Shown: in pieces, positions 51,837-62,922 of the stretch
Numbering within the stretch: position 1 is the stretch's first letter
How the letters are laid out: every line of letters begins with the position of its first letter
Source: Cellvibrionaceae bacterium AOL6
GTDB lineage: Bacteria > Pseudomonadota > Gammaproteobacteria > Pseudomonadales > Cellvibrionaceae
Assembly (NCBI GenBank): GCA_003265435.1
Contig: NOXC01000006.1
Location: 1-64,000, forward strand
DNA length: 64,000 bases
Reading direction: 5' to 3'
Program-made: the position numbers and the translations under genes
The notes under the pieces: generated by a model
What the model was told of the DNA's origin: nothing
The model's input: only the letters and a program-made list of their open reading frames with translations
Database searches by the model: none

Positions 51837-52865
51837 TTAATTCGGCGCAGGGCAGGTGGAATCGCGCACGACCAGGTTCGGGTAGAAGCCCTCGCTTTCC
51901 GCGGCTTGTCCGGGTTCACGCGACTTGATCGTGCGAATCAACAGTTGTGCGGCATGCTGCGCAATGACACTGGTAGGTTGCTGGGCCGTCGTCAGATTCG
52001 GCCAGGCTTGGCGGGAAAAGGGGCTGTCCTCAAACCCGGCAATGCTGAGGCGGCCGGGGACATCGATCCCCGCGATACGTGCCGCGAAGAGGGTACCGGC
52101 TGCAATCTCATCGTTACAGGCAAACACCGCGGTCGGCATGGCCTCACCACGTGACTCGATCAGCGAGCGCGTTCGCTCCACACCGCTTTCGAACGAGTAG
52201 AGGCCGGGCAGAATATTCTCCTCAGCTACCGGAATACCCGCCTCCTGCAAGGCCTCCTGATACCCCAACAAACGCTCCCCACTCGATTTGTGCGCCTCAT
52301 CCCCGTTTAAAAACGCGATGTTGCGATGGCCGAGGCTGATCAGGTGAGAGGTGATGGTGCGCGCAGCGCGACGGTCATCGATGTAAATACAGGGTGAGCG
52401 ATTGTCCGGGGCTTCGCTGCCAGAGAGCACACGCACTATGTGCACCCCCTTCTCCCGTGTCGCCGCAATAATGGCTTCGTTTTCCGAGATAGGCGGCGTC
52501 AGTACAAGACCACCGACGCGACTGCGATCAATCATTTCCAACACTTCCTGCACGATGTCTTCCGCATCGCTCTGGCAGGGGTGAATGACCAGTTCATACC
52601 CCTGCGCGCGGCACGCATCGAGTATGCCGTGCTGCATATCAATCACGTAGTTGCTGTTGGGGTTGTCGTAGATGAAACCGATGCTGGAGGCTGCACCGCG
52701 CAAGCCTCTCGCGCTTAGATTGGGACGGTAGTTCAGCTCTTTGACGGCTTTCCAGACTTTTTCCTGCAGCGCTTCACCGACTGTGCCCTCATTGTTGATC
52801 ACTCGGGATACGGTTTTAAATGATACGCCGGCCAGGTTGGCCACATCCTTTATTGTTGGCTTCAT
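51837..52865 (-). CDS. nagR: LacI-family transcriptional regulator (NagR)
   Basis: The 342-aa protein has an N-terminal LacI helix-turn-helix (TIKDVANLAGVSFKTVSRVINNEG, with the hinge RPNLSARGLRG) and a periplasmic-binding-protein-like sugar domain (about 60-340). It is probably the repressor that reads the five GACAACGTTGTC palindromes of this locus and is released by a GlcNAc derivative. This follows the NagR regulon known from Shewanella, Xanthomonas and relatives. Its own upstream region lacks a visible copy of the operator. It is encoded on the same strand as nagB-II and nagA but upstream of their operator. Confidence 0.9.
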   Translation of the reverse strand: MKPTIKDVANLAGVSFKTVSRVINNEGTVGEALQEKVWKAVKELNYRPNLSARGLRGAASSIGFIYDNPNSNYVIDMQHGILDACRAQGYELVIHPCQSDAEDIVQEVLEMIDRSRVGGLVLTPPISENEAIIAATREKGVHIVRVLSGSEAPDNRSPCIYIDDRRAARTITSHLISLGHRNIAFLNGDEAHKSSGERLLGYQEALQEAGIPVAEENILPGLYSFESGVERTRSLIESRGEAMPTAVFACNDEIAAGTLFAARIAGIDVPGRLSIAGFEDSPFSRQAWPNLTTAQQPTSVIAQHAAQLLIRTIKSREPGQAAESEGFYPNLVVRDSTCPAPN

Positions 52866-52988
52866 GCAAGAGCTGCTTCGTCATTGGTGTAGCATCAATC
52901 CCGAACTCGCGGCGGGACGTAAACGCGTTAGAATTGGCTGAGTATACCTTGGCGCTAACATTTTTCCCACGACGAGACAGGAGGGAGC

Positions 52989-53249
52989 ATGGACACCCAC
53001 ATTGATATCAGGCGATGTTTAAACGTGTTTGAGCGCATTAAGCAACACGGCACCCCCATCGGCGACGAAACGCGCCTGAACGGTATTGACGCCTGGTCCG
53101 ACTTCGATGGCTATAACATCGTCCTGCACGATGACAAGGTGAAACTGAGCATCGGCTTTCACAACCGTTACCATCTCGACTACCCCAACCCCCTCGCGCT
53201 GAATGAGTTCAAAGACAAGCTCGCGACCATCGAGAAACAGTTTGCGTAA
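52989..53249 (+). CDS. DUF3081-family protein
   Basis: The 86-aa cytoplasmic protein has the family segment WSDFDGYNIVLHDDKVKLSIGFHNRYH; function unknown. A strong ribosome site AGGAGGGAG precedes the ATG. It is divergent from nagR and followed by a pilin-like gene. Confidence 0.8.
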   Translation: MDTHIDIRRCLNVFERIKQHGTPIGDETRLNGIDAWSDFDGYNIVLHDDKVKLSIGFHNRYHLDYPNPLALNEFKDKLATIEKQFA

Positions 53250-53315
53250 TCTGGCGCGTTTTCAGTCTCACGACTATGATTCACGGGAGTACCTGAATAA
53301 AAAGAACGCAGACCT

Positions 53316-53834
53316 TTGACGCCACACCCTTCGACATCACCCTCGCCGCGCGCACGTACCGGTGGTTTTACCCTGATCGAATTGCTCGCGGTACTGACCA
53401 TTGTCGGCATTCTCACGGCCGTCGTGCTGCCACGGTTTGTCGATCTGGGACAGGAGGCACGAAGCACCACCCTGCGGATGATTTCCGGCGCCGCCGAGAG
53501 CACCAACACCATGGTCCTTTCCAAAGTGATGACCGGCACGGGCGTGCAAGCGGTTCCCGGTCGTGACGACCTGATCGACATCGACCTCGATGACGACGGC
53601 AGCTACGAAACACGATTGAAATGGGGCTTTCTCGACAACACGGACATCGAGCGCTGGTTAACGCTCTCTCCAGAATTCGTCATCAGCTACCAAGGCATAG
53701 ATCGCACCTACATCGGCTACGACATCGACAAAAGCGGCGACGCCCGCAACGACAACTGCTACTTCCTCTACACCCAGGCCGGCAGCCAGGGTGCCGTACC
53801 CCAATACGCCGTCGTAGACAGCGGCTGCCCCTAG
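53316..53834 (+). CDS. Type IV pilin-like/pseudopilin protein
   Basis: The 172-aa product has a prepilin cleavage site and N-methylation motif (RTGG-FTLIELLAVLTIVGILTAVVLPRF, residues 16-40), the standard hydrophobic helix. A short acidic C-terminal domain follows, with a loop closed by two Cys (DNCYFLYTQ and VDSGCP). It would be processed by PilD and assembled into a type IV/MSHA-like or type II system fibre. The likely start is a TTG at 53316 with weak ribosome site; a longer leader was not found. No other pilus genes are nearby, so its partner system is unknown. Confidence 0.75.
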   Translation: MTPHPSTSPSPRARTGGFTLIELLAVLTIVGILTAVVLPRFVDLGQEARSTTLRMISGAAESTNTMVLSKVMTGTGVQAVPGRDDLIDIDLDDDGSYETRLKWGFLDNTDIERWLTLSPEFVISYQGIDRTYIGYDIDKSGDARNDNCYFLYTQAGSQGAVPQYAVVDSGCP

Positions 53835-53836
53835 CA

Positions 53837-53896
53837 ACGTATCCATTGGGGTCAGACCCCGGCGTATACGCTGGGGTCTGACCCCAATGGATACGT
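53837..53896. repeat. 60-bp near-perfect palindrome, REP-like
   Basis: ACGTATCCATTGGGGTCAGA continues to the centre GCGTATACGC and returns with TCTGACCCCAATGGATACGT. Only one base pair mismatches. The GGGGTCAGACCCC core occurs in REP/RAYT-associated repeats of several gammaproteobacteria. It lies between convergent genes (pilin and metR) and can also serve as a bidirectional transcription stop. Confidence 0.85.
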
Positions 53897-53900
53897 AGGC

Positions 53901-54785
53901 TTAGTGCTGTGCGGCGAGTTGGATGAAGGCGTCGATGTAGGCCACGTCCTGTTCGCCTTCTCGCACACCGAGGTAGATGTGTTTATGTATGCCTGAGGAT
54001 CCGAGACGGCACGCCTTCAGGGGCAGGCTTTGACTGTACTCTTCGACCAGCCACTGGGGCAGTGCGGCCACGCCCCGGCCTGCCGCCACGAGCTGGAGCA
54101 TGATGTCGGTGGCCTCTATGGTTTTTCGTCGTGCCGGCAGGATGCGCGCGGGGGAGAGCAATTCGGTGTAGATATCGAGGCGCTCCGTCGCGACCGGATA
54201 GGTTAGCAAGCATTCACTTTGTAGGTCTTCGGCGATCAAAGGGCGGTCCAGCGCCCCCAGAGGGTGTGTTGACGTCACGGCCAAGACCATCTCGTAATCG
54301 AACACCGGAACGAACTGCACGCCGGGCCGAAATAAAGGGTCTGGCGTCACCAACATGTCGATATCGTAGTTGAACAGTGCCGCCATCCCACCAAACTGGA
54401 ATTCCTGCTTCACATCCACTTCCACGTCCGGCCAGGCCCGCAAAAAGGGCTCCACCACGTTGAGTAACCATCGATAACAGGGATGGCACTCCATGCCGAC
54501 ACGTAAAAACCCACGGCTGCCGCGCGCAAATTCGCGCAGCAGCGCATCGGCATGCTCCAACTGAGGCAGCACCCGCTCAGCCACGCTCAACAAATGTTCG
54601 CCCGCTTGAGTGAAGCGAACCTGCCGCCCCTCTTTCTGCCATAACGCCGTGCCGAGCTGCTGTTCGAGCTTGCGAACGCTGTGACTGAGCGCAGATTGAC
54701 TCAAGTGCAATTGCTTGGCCGCCGCGGTCAAGGACCCCTCCCGAGCGACGGCTTGAAGAAGGGCGAGATGGCTTCGTTCAATCAT
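53901..54785 (-). CDS. metR: LysR-family regulator MetR
   Basis: The 294-aa protein is a LysR regulator with an N-terminal winged helix-turn-helix (SLTAAAKQLHLSQSALSHSVRKLEQQLG, residues 17-44). The ligand domain has the MetR signature MECHPCYRWLLNVVEP, used to sense homocysteine. It regulates methionine and folate-linked genes. A TGAATATATTTCA site, the MetR consensus TGAA-N5-TTCA, lies directly before its start and may be an autoregulation site. No metE or metH is next to it; its stop sits four bases from the REP-like palindrome. Confidence 0.9.
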   Translation of the reverse strand: MIERSHLALLQAVAREGSLTAAAKQLHLSQSALSHSVRKLEQQLGTALWQKEGRQVRFTQAGEHLLSVAERVLPQLEHADALLREFARGSRGFLRVGMECHPCYRWLLNVVEPFLRAWPDVEVDVKQEFQFGGMAALFNYDIDMLVTPDPLFRPGVQFVPVFDYEMVLAVTSTHPLGALDRPLIAEDLQSECLLTYPVATERLDIYTELLSPARILPARRKTIEATDIMLQLVAAGRGVAALPQWLVEEYSQSLPLKACRLGSSGIHKHIYLGVREGEQDVAYIDAFIQLAAQH

Positions 54786-54790
54786 AATGA

Positions 54791-54803
54791 TGAATATATT
54801 TCA
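54791..54803. promoter_or_regulatory. Candidate MetR box
   Basis: TGAATATATTTCA fits TGAA-N5-TTCA. It is 6 bases upstream of the metR ATG, so it would overlap the leader rather than the usual promoter position. Chance occurrence is possible. Confidence 0.5.
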
Positions 54804-54898
54804 TGAGGTTCTGCAATATAACCACTTTCACTCATAAAAACCAGCCCCGGAAAGCCGCTTTATCGCCATTCATCAGAGCGTATACCTGCGATACCTGG

Positions 54899-56323
54899 TC
54901 AGAGTCGTCCGACATTCAAGAGTGCCACGGCTGTCTCCAAGGGCCAGTCTCGGCCCTCCTCCCGAGCTTGCAGGGTAAAGACCGGCACCTCGACGTCGAC
55001 GGGCAAACCTCGTCCTTCGAACCATTCGCCCTCCAGACTCTCATAGCGCTCGTTCGATAGGGTCACATGCGTCCCATCGACGAGCTGAACCGCCAGCATA
55101 TCGGATAACGCGCCCTGACTCGCCTCGCCCACAAAGATCACTTGCGGCAATGTGGAGAGAGCAAGCGCGCAGACCTCCGCCGCACTGACCGTGCTCGCGC
55201 TCAATAGCACGACAACGGGGATGTCTCGCAGGCTCGGCGCGTCGGTTGGCTCGAGGGACACGATTTGGGTCTCACTCTGATGTCCGTTGTAACGCGCAAA
55301 CTTGCGATACAAGGATTGCTCCGCACTCAACAGGCGCTGCACCAAAGCCAGCGATAGCGTGTCGTAGCCTCCGCCATTGAGGCGCAGATCCAAGACCAGG
55401 GCCTGCACCTCGGCCAAATCACTAAAGGCGAGGTCCAGCGCTTCGTTGAACTGCGCCAACTCCGCTGCCGCTGTCTCTTCCAAGCTGTAGCCGTCCATCG
55501 CATCCACCGCGAGATACCCCATGCCCTCCGCTTCAAACCAGGTGAGCGACTCACTTTCATCCCGGTGAACTCTTTCCGGGCTGTTGGCGTAAGCCAAAGT
55601 GATCTCGCGATGACGCTGAAGCTGCTCGGACACGTAGTCCTCCGCTGCGCCATCAAGCGGCATTGGCTCGAGCTCTCCGCCACTCTGTTCAAGGTACTCG
55701 TCGTAAAGCTGCTGTATGACTAAAGGCTTGTTGGTCGATACGAGAGCGCCATCGATGGTTGTATGGCCGTCACGAAGTGGCGTTGCCAGCGCGACCAGCC
55801 TATCAAAAACAGGCTGCTCGTCGGTCATCTCTGCCATCGCCTGCGCCACATACTCTGGCCAGTTGATCCCTTGAGCAGCGGGGCTGATGGAGTAGTAGTC
55901 AATCAAGTTAATGAATTGGGCGATGGCGGTTTCACCGCTGTCATCACCTGGCACGTCGAGCTCCGAAGGGGCGCACAGTGACGGGAGTGTTGTAGCGCTG
56001 TCGTAGTACTGACCCGGCGCATGAAAATCGAGTGCGCCATAGTGGCCATAGTCCAGCAAGCGCCCCTCATCCGTCAGCCGATAATGTCGTTCGATTTCGA
56101 ACGTGTCGACACCGTAATACTGCTTCTGTACCCAGCAGCGAAGATCCGTAAACGCATATTCGGTCACCGAATCGCGCTCCACTTCAAGTATTTGCCCGTA
56201 GGCCTCTGATACCCAAACACCCTGATAACGCGACGCGATCGCGGGGTCATTGTCATCGCCCCCGGAACAGGCCATCACCGCCACGATTACGCCTACCAGA
56301 TACCCCACTTTAACGATACTCAT
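54899..56323 (-). CDS. S41-family peptidase lipoprotein
   Basis: The 474-aa protein has a lipoprotein signal (VGVIVAVMAC) and a C-terminal S41/tail-specific protease domain (about 200-470). The segment LVLDLRLNGGGYDTLSLALVQRLL and the nucleophile region LLSASTVSAAEVCALALSTLP are visible, with the serine in STVSAAE. The Lys of the typical Ser/Lys dyad was not clearly located. It lacks an obvious PDZ domain. It is probably an envelope protease or an inactive relative. It lies alone on the minus strand between metR and the yaiI-like gene. Confidence 0.78.
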   Translation of the reverse strand: MSIVKVGYLVGVIVAVMACSGGDDNDPAIASRYQGVWVSEAYGQILEVERDSVTEYAFTDLRCWVQKQYYGVDTFEIERHYRLTDEGRLLDYGHYGALDFHAPGQYYDSATTLPSLCAPSELDVPGDDSGETAIAQFINLIDYYSISPAAQGINWPEYVAQAMAEMTDEQPVFDRLVALATPLRDGHTTIDGALVSTNKPLVIQQLYDEYLEQSGGELEPMPLDGAAEDYVSEQLQRHREITLAYANSPERVHRDESESLTWFEAEGMGYLAVDAMDGYSLEETAAAELAQFNEALDLAFSDLAEVQALVLDLRLNGGGYDTLSLALVQRLLSAEQSLYRKFARYNGHQSETQIVSLEPTDAPSLRDIPVVVLLSASTVSAAEVCALALSTLPQVIFVGEASQGALSDMLAVQLVDGTHVTLSNERYESLEGEWFEGRGLPVDVEVPVFTLQAREEGRDWPLETAVALLNVGRL

Positions 56324-56437
56324 ACGCTGCTCCTCCCTTTAGCAAAATGAAATGCATTCACGCGGATTGTGGCGCGAGAGGCGAGAAAAAGTCGTAACAG
56401 ACCTATGCGTTTTGGTAACGAAGTGTATCGACGGCGC

Positions 56438-56884
56438 TCAGCGCTTTTTGGCTAACCAGCGATCAAGCGCATTGGCAAACTTCTGTCTGTCGGCCAGTGA
56501 CAGCGGCGGTGGGCCTCCGTGCTGTTCACCGCTGCTTCGCAGCTCTTCCATGAAGTTACGCATGCTCAGACGCTGGCGAATATTGTTGTCATTCAGGGAC
56601 TCCCCGCGAGAGGTCAGTATCGCCACGCCCTTTTTCAAGAGTTCTGCCGCGAGAGGGATGTCCGAGGTGATGGCAATATCGCCGGCTTCGGCATGTTGCA
56701 GTAGGTAGTTATCGGCCACATCAAAGCCTTTCTCTACTTGTATTGACCGGGTGAAACGCCCCGGAGGCATGCTCAACGATTGATTGGCGACGAACAGCGC
56801 CTCGCACTGCACACGCTCTGCAGCGCGACAGATCACATCTTTAATCGCACGCGGGCAGGCATCGGCGTCTATCCAGATTTTCAT
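56438..56884 (-). CDS. YaiI/YqxD-family (DUF188) protein
   Basis: From the ATG at 56884 the product is 148 aa. It starts MKIWIDADACPRAIKDVICRAAE, and FDVADNYLLQHAEAGDIAITSDIPLAAELL and LTSRGESLNDNNIRQRLSMRNFMEELR are recognisable. The Asp-rich start and these motifs resemble PIN-type nuclease folds; activity is not established. It is divergent from arsR. Confidence 0.9.
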   Translation of the reverse strand: MKIWIDADACPRAIKDVICRAAERVQCEALFVANQSLSMPPGRFTRSIQVEKGFDVADNYLLQHAEAGDIAITSDIPLAAELLKKGVAILTSRGESLNDNNIRQRLSMRNFMEELRSSGEQHGGPPPLSLADRQKFANALDRWLAKKR

Positions 56885-56959
56885 TCCACTACTCAATCCG
56901 TCACGTTGGGGCTGTGCAGTGTCGGCGACCGTCACGCAGCGCGCAAGTCCGCTCTAGAC

Positions 56960-56979
56960 ATATATGTTTTTCCATATAT
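56960..56979. promoter_or_regulatory. Inverted repeat upstream of arsR, candidate ArsR operator
   Basis: ATATATG-TTTTTC-CATATAT is a 7-bp inverted repeat with a 6-bp spacer located 30 bases before arsR. ArsR-family proteins bind such AT-rich dyads, so autoregulation of the arsR-acr3 pair is likely. Confidence 0.6.
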
Positions 56980-57008
56980 AGTAGGGCTTCTGTTTTTGGA
57001 GGCAAACG

Positions 57009-57356
57009 ATGGAGACCATCCCGTTTTTAAAGTGCCTGTCTGACCCCACGCGCTTAATGTCCACGTTGTTAATTCGCAGCGAGGGCGAGCTGTGTGTCTG
57101 CGAGCTCACAGAAGCACTGGAGATGAGTCAGCCAAAGATTTCACGACACCTTGCACAGCTTCGTGAATGCCAGCTTTTGCAGGACCGGCGCCAAGGCCAG
57201 TGGATTTTCTACAGCCTCAGTGACGCACTACCCTCGTGGGGGCATCACATCATCGATGCCGCGCTGATCGCGCAAGCACGGGAATTGAACGAGGCACTGA
57301 CGCGCCTGCAGCGAATGGGTGACCGACCCGCGCGCACCGAACGCTGCTGCGAATAG
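57009..57356 (+). CDS. arsR: ArsR-family arsenic-responsive repressor
   Basis: The 115-aa winged-helix repressor has the arsenite-binding [25 protein letters not shown] segment: the C-V-C pair of the alpha-3 type site followed by the recognition helix. Binding of As(III) or Sb(III) to the Cys would release DNA. The protein ends with a CC pair (ERCCE). GGAGG lies before the ATG and an AT-rich inverted repeat 30 bases upstream. acr3 begins 44 bases later and is probably in one operon. Confidence 0.93.
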   Translation: METIPFLKCLSDPTRLMSTLLIRSEGELCVCELTEALEMSQPKISRHLAQLRECQLLQDRRQGQWIFYSLSDALPSWGHHIIDAALIAQARELNEALTRLQRMGDRPARTERCCE

Positions 57357-57399
57357 AATTTTTCTTTTTACCACATTCATATCAAAAGAGGGGGACACA

Positions 57400-58425
57400 A
57401 TGGGCTTGTTCGAACGGTATCTCAGCGTCTGGGTGGGATTGAGTATTCTCGCGGGCATCGCCCTCGGTACGCTCATGCCTTCCGTTTTCAACACGGTCGC
57501 GAGCCTTGAGTACGCCCATGTGAACATCCCCATCGCGGTGCTGATCTGGGTCATGATCTATCCGATGATGGTGCAGGTGGATTTCGCCTCACTGCACGAT
57601 GTCGGCAAAAAGCCCAAAGGTCTCGTGCTCACGCTGCTCATCAACTGGTTACTCAAACCCTTTTCAATGGCCGCGCTCGGCTGGTTGTTCTTTCGCGTGT
57701 TCTTTGCGGGCTGGGTCGACCCTGACACCGCCACCGAATACATTGCCGGCATGATCCTGCTGGGCGTAGCGCCGTGTACGGCCATGGTCTTCGTCTGGAG
57801 TCAGTTAACTCGCGGCGATGCGAACTACACGCTCGTACAGGTCTCGGTGAATGACGTCATCATGATCTTCGCATTCGCACCGATTGCGGCGTTACTGCTA
57901 GGCGTGACGGATGTGCACGTACCGTGGAACACACTGATTCTATCCGTTGTGCTCTATGTGATTCTGCCGCTCGCGGCGGGGGTCCTGACGCGACTCTGGT
58001 TGCTGCGCCACGGCGGAGCAGAGGCGCTGAACCGCTTGCTGCATACGCTGAAACCGTGGTCGATTACCGGCCTGTTAGGTACGGTGGTACTGCTCTTCGG
58101 CCTGCAGGCGCCGACCATTCTTGCCAAGCCACTCGCCATCGTCCTGATTGCGATTCCCTTGCTTATTCAAACCTATGGCATCTTTGCACTGGCCTACGGC
58201 ATCGCCAAAGCGATGAAGCTACCGCACAACATTGCCGCACCCGCGTGCATGATTGGCACTTCAAACTTCTTTGAACTCGCGGTCGCGGTCGCCATCTCAT
58301 TATTCGGGCTGCATTCCGGTGCCGCGCTGGCCACCGTGGTCGGTGTGCTGGTGGAAGTCCCGGTGATGCTGTCTCTGGTGGCCTTCGCCAATCGCACGCG
58401 ACATTGGTTCCCCGAGCGGGATTAA
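57400..58425 (+). CDS. acr3: Arsenite efflux transporter Acr3
   Basis: The 341-aa protein has ten membrane segments of the BART/Acr3 type. The Cys essential for arsenite transport is in [33 protein letters not shown]. It exports As(III) in exchange with protons. The ATG at 57400 follows GAGGGGG; a longer reading from 57319 overlaps arsR and is not favoured. No arsenate reductase gene (arsC) follows in this window. Confidence 0.93.
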   Translation: MGLFERYLSVWVGLSILAGIALGTLMPSVFNTVASLEYAHVNIPIAVLIWVMIYPMMVQVDFASLHDVGKKPKGLVLTLLINWLLKPFSMAALGWLFFRVFFAGWVDPDTATEYIAGMILLGVAPCTAMVFVWSQLTRGDANYTLVQVSVNDVIMIFAFAPIAALLLGVTDVHVPWNTLILSVVLYVILPLAAGVLTRLWLLRHGGAEALNRLLHTLKPWSITGLLGTVVLLFGLQAPTILAKPLAIVLIAIPLLIQTYGIFALAYGIAKAMKLPHNIAAPACMIGTSNFFELAVAVAISLFGLHSGAALATVVGVLVEVPVMLSLVAFANRTRHWFPERD

Positions 58426-58559
58426 AAAAACTTTTCGCCTGACTGCACAAAAAACAGACAAACAGGATACGCCTCTGTATAATCGCGGCCCTTTTCTGCG
58501 GTCGCCTCACACTTTTTTTCAGCGGCGTGCCGCTACATCTCTCACTTCTGGAATACTTA

Positions 58560-60287
<1,728 letters not shown>

Positions 60288-60291
60288 TCGA

Positions 60292-61368
60292 TCAGGACAG
60301 CAGCGCCGCCGACTTGAGCTGGGCCCAGCAGGACTGGCCCGGCTCAAGTTGCAATTCGGCCAGTGAGCGACGGGTAATGCGTGCGAGTAGGTAGGCACGC
60401 CCGGCGCGCAAGCGCACCAACGCCATGGCTTGATCGCGCGGCGCATGCACCGCGTCCACCTGCACCGCCACCCGATTGGCAATACTGCTTGAGGTCGGCG
60501 CTTCTCGCGAAAGGCTGACATCGTCCGCCGCCACCCGCACACGCACTGACTGCCCCAATGCTATCGCCGAATTCGGCAGCCACAGAGCACCACGATCAAA
60601 TTCCAGCCGCGCCAAACCCCACTCCGATTCTTTTTCGACGCAGTGCGCATCGATAATGCAGGAAGGGTGACGCTGACGCTGCGCAAAGGCGAGTAACGAG
60701 AATACCTCTGCCGCATTGCCCTGTTGCCGCACCTGCCCCTCATGGAGTTCGACTAGGTAGTCGGCCAGCATTTCCACCTCATCGAGGCGGTGACTGACAT
60801 AGAACATGGGCAATGCAAAATGCGCCTTCACTTGCACCAGATAGCGGAGTAATTCGTGTCGACGCTCATCGTCGAGGGCGCTCAGCGGCTCATCAAGTAA
60901 TAACAGCCGGGGTTGGCTTAACAGGGCGCGCGCAAGCGCGACGCGCTGCGCTTCACCGCCAGACAGATTTTCCACCGAACGCGGCAGTAACGCGCGAATG
61001 CCCAGCAACTCAACCAAGCTGTCGTGCTCACAAAAGGCGATTCGCGAACGAGCACGCTTGATCGCAAATTGAAGATTTTGCGCCACATTCAAATGAGGAA
61101 ATAACGCCGCCCGCTGACTGACATAACCAATACCTCTCTCCTCCACCGGCGGCGCCGTCGGGGCGCAGCGCCAATTCACATCGGGCCCCACAATAGCGCC
61201 TTGCGCATCGGGCTCGAGGCCCGCTATACAGCGCAACAAGGTGCTTTTCCCTGCACCGGATGCACCAAAGATCGCCGTGACCCCACGCGCGGGCAACGCG
61301 CAATTCAGCTCAAAGGTAAACGCGGCGCGCGACAGGGAAAAATTCAAAGAGAAGGTCTCAGTGCTCAC
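60292..61368 (-). CDS. modC: Molybdate ABC transporter ATP-binding protein
   Basis: The 358-aa ATPase energises molybdate (and possibly tungstate) import. Walker A IFGASGAGKSTLLRCIAGLEP, signature ENLSGGEAQRVALARAL, Walker B RLLLLDEPLSALD and the H-loop YVSHRLDEV are intact. The C-terminal region (about 290-358) is a Mop-type molybdate-binding domain (SSIANRVAVQVDAVH...). The start overlaps modB by 11 bases. It is the last gene of the modA-modB-modC operon. Confidence 0.94.
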   Translation of the reverse strand: MSTETFSLNFSLSRAAFTFELNCALPARGVTAIFGASGAGKSTLLRCIAGLEPDAQGAIVGPDVNWRCAPTAPPVEERGIGYVSQRAALFPHLNVAQNLQFAIKRARSRIAFCEHDSLVELLGIRALLPRSVENLSGGEAQRVALARALLSQPRLLLLDEPLSALDDERRHELLRYLVQVKAHFALPMFYVSHRLDEVEMLADYLVELHEGQVRQQGNAAEVFSLLAFAQRQRHPSCIIDAHCVEKESEWGLARLEFDRGALWLPNSAIALGQSVRVRVAADDVSLSREAPTSSSIANRVAVQVDAVHAPRDQAMALVRLRAGRAYLLARITRRSLAELQLEPGQSCWAQLKSAALLS

Positions 61369-62059
61369 GCGCGCTCCCCAGCAAGGTGCCCGCCACCCAG
61401 CCTCGACGTCGCAGTATATTCAGGCTCAACAACAAGCACATTGAACTCACCAACAGCACCGCCGCGAGGGTGTGTGCCTGAGCGTAGTCGAGCGCTTCAA
61501 CATGGTCATAAAGCTGCACCGACAGCACCCGGGTTTCTCCAGGAATATTGCCACCGATCATCAGCACCACGCCAAACTCTCCGAGGGTATGGGCGAAACC
61601 GAGAATCGCCGCGGTGATCAACCCTGGTCGAATAACCGGTAACACGACGGACACCAGCCGATCCATTGGGCCGGCACCGAGCGTCGCCGCCGACTCCAAT
61701 AATTCACTGCGCAGGTTTTCGATACTGACCTGAATCGGCTGCACCACAAAAGGCAACGAATAACACATCGAGCCGATCACGAGCCCCGGAAAACTGAAGG
61801 CCAGTGAGCCGAGCCCTAGTGTTTCGGTGAACTGCCCAATGGGCCCGGAGGGCGCAAAGGCCAGCAAGAGATAAAAGCCCAGCACCGTCGGCGGCAAGAC
61901 CAGAGGCAGCGCGACAATCGCCGAGACAAAGGGCACGAAGACCGAGCGACTGCGCGCCATCCACCACGCCAATGGCAGGCCGATCACCATCAGCAGGCAT
62001 ATCGTAAAACCCGCTAATTTCACGGTCAGCCACAGCGCTTGCCAATCGGCTTCAGTCAT
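61358..62059 (-). CDS. modB: Molybdate ABC transporter permease
   Basis: The 233-aa inner-membrane permease has about five to six spans. VSIENLRSELLESAATLGAGPMDRLVSVVLPVIRPG is the family's cytoplasmic EAA loop that contacts ModC. GFAHTLGEFGVVLMIGGNIPGETRVLSVQLYDHVE is a characteristic ModB segment. It overlaps modA by 4 bases (ATGA-type) and modC by 11, so the three are translated together. Confidence 0.94.
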   Translation of the reverse strand: MTEADWQALWLTVKLAGFTICLLMVIGLPLAWWMARSRSVFVPFVSAIVALPLVLPPTVLGFYLLLAFAPSGPIGQFTETLGLGSLAFSFPGLVIGSMCYSLPFVVQPIQVSIENLRSELLESAATLGAGPMDRLVSVVLPVIRPGLITAAILGFAHTLGEFGVVLMIGGNIPGETRVLSVQLYDHVEALDYAQAHTLAAVLLVSSMCLLLSLNILRRRGWVAGTLLGSAREH

Positions 62060-62757
62060 GGCGCGGCCTCATAGCCGAAGGAAGCCAGGACCGCACGCGC
62101 ATCATCACTTTTCAAAAATTGCATAAAGCGCCGGGCCGTATCGCTGTCTGACAGCACGACGCCGCCCTGTCGAATCGGCTCGTGCCACGATGCGGGAATC
62201 AGAAAGTAGTGCGCGTCATCGAGTCCCTGCACCTGAGATAAGGCCACTAAGCCCGCCTGAGCCGCACCGCTGGCGACGAAGTGATAGGCCTGAGACACAT
62301 TCTCCCCCTGCACAAGACGAGCGCCCTGCCCGTCTTCAACAGCCTCAGCGTAGCGCTTGATCACCGCCATTGCGGCCTGACCGTAAGGTGCATGGCGAGG
62401 TGCCGCCAGGGCCACGGTCGTGTTCGAATCTATCATGATGGAGCGCAGCAAAGGCGCATCAGGTTTTCTCTCCGCTGCGGGATACCAGAATACCAATCGA
62501 CCGCGCGCGTATTCGACAACAGCCTCGGCTTGCACGGTGCCGTTGTCGATCAAGGCCTGAGGCTTATCGAGGTCGGCAGACAGAAACACGTCATAGGGCG
62601 CGCCCGCCACACTCTGCGCGTACAGCTTGCCCGAACTGCCGCTCACGATACGCAACGCCTCACCACCTTGGGCCTGCCACAGTTCGTCGAGTGCTTCGAG
62701 AGGTTTGGCAAAGTTGGCGGCTACCGCGACCGTCAGTCGCTCCGCAAAGGTATTCAC
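62056..62757 (-). CDS. modA: Molybdate-binding periplasmic protein (signal peptide out of frame)
   Basis: The 233 aa from a GTG at 62757 match mature ModA: ERLTVAVAANFAKPLEALDELW, SGSSGKLYAQSVAGAPYDVFLSADLDKP and the family C-terminus. No signal peptide is in this frame after a start codon. Upstream, in-frame sequence IALLLCAVNTFA reads as the end of a signal peptide, but its start is lost. A run of eight A (62779-62786, T on the coding strand) sits there; one more T would join the ATG at 62795 (MRFFFF...) to IALLLCAVNTFA-ER. So the deposited frame is probably off by one base, by error or mutation, or the protein is made without export. Confidence 0.88.
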   Translation of the reverse strand: MNTFAERLTVAVAANFAKPLEALDELWQAQGGEALRIVSGSSGKLYAQSVAGAPYDVFLSADLDKPQALIDNGTVQAEAVVEYARGRLVFWYPAAERKPDAPLLRSIMIDSNTTVALAAPRHAPYGQAAMAVIKRYAEAVEDGQGARLVQGENVSQAYHFVASGAAQAGLVALSQVQGLDDAHYFLIPASWHEPIRQGGVVLSDSDTARRFMQFLKSDDARAVLASFGYEAAP

Positions 62758-62922
62758 GGCACACAGTAAGAGCGCGATAAAAAAAAGAAGCGCATGTCAT
62801 ATTCATCACATTGAAAGTCGCGAGAATAGCACAGCCCCCTGAGCAGCTCGAATTCACACGGCAATGACGCTTTCGTTTTTTCTGTTTAGACTGGTGGTGC
62901 CCCACCCGCCGCGAGAACCCCT

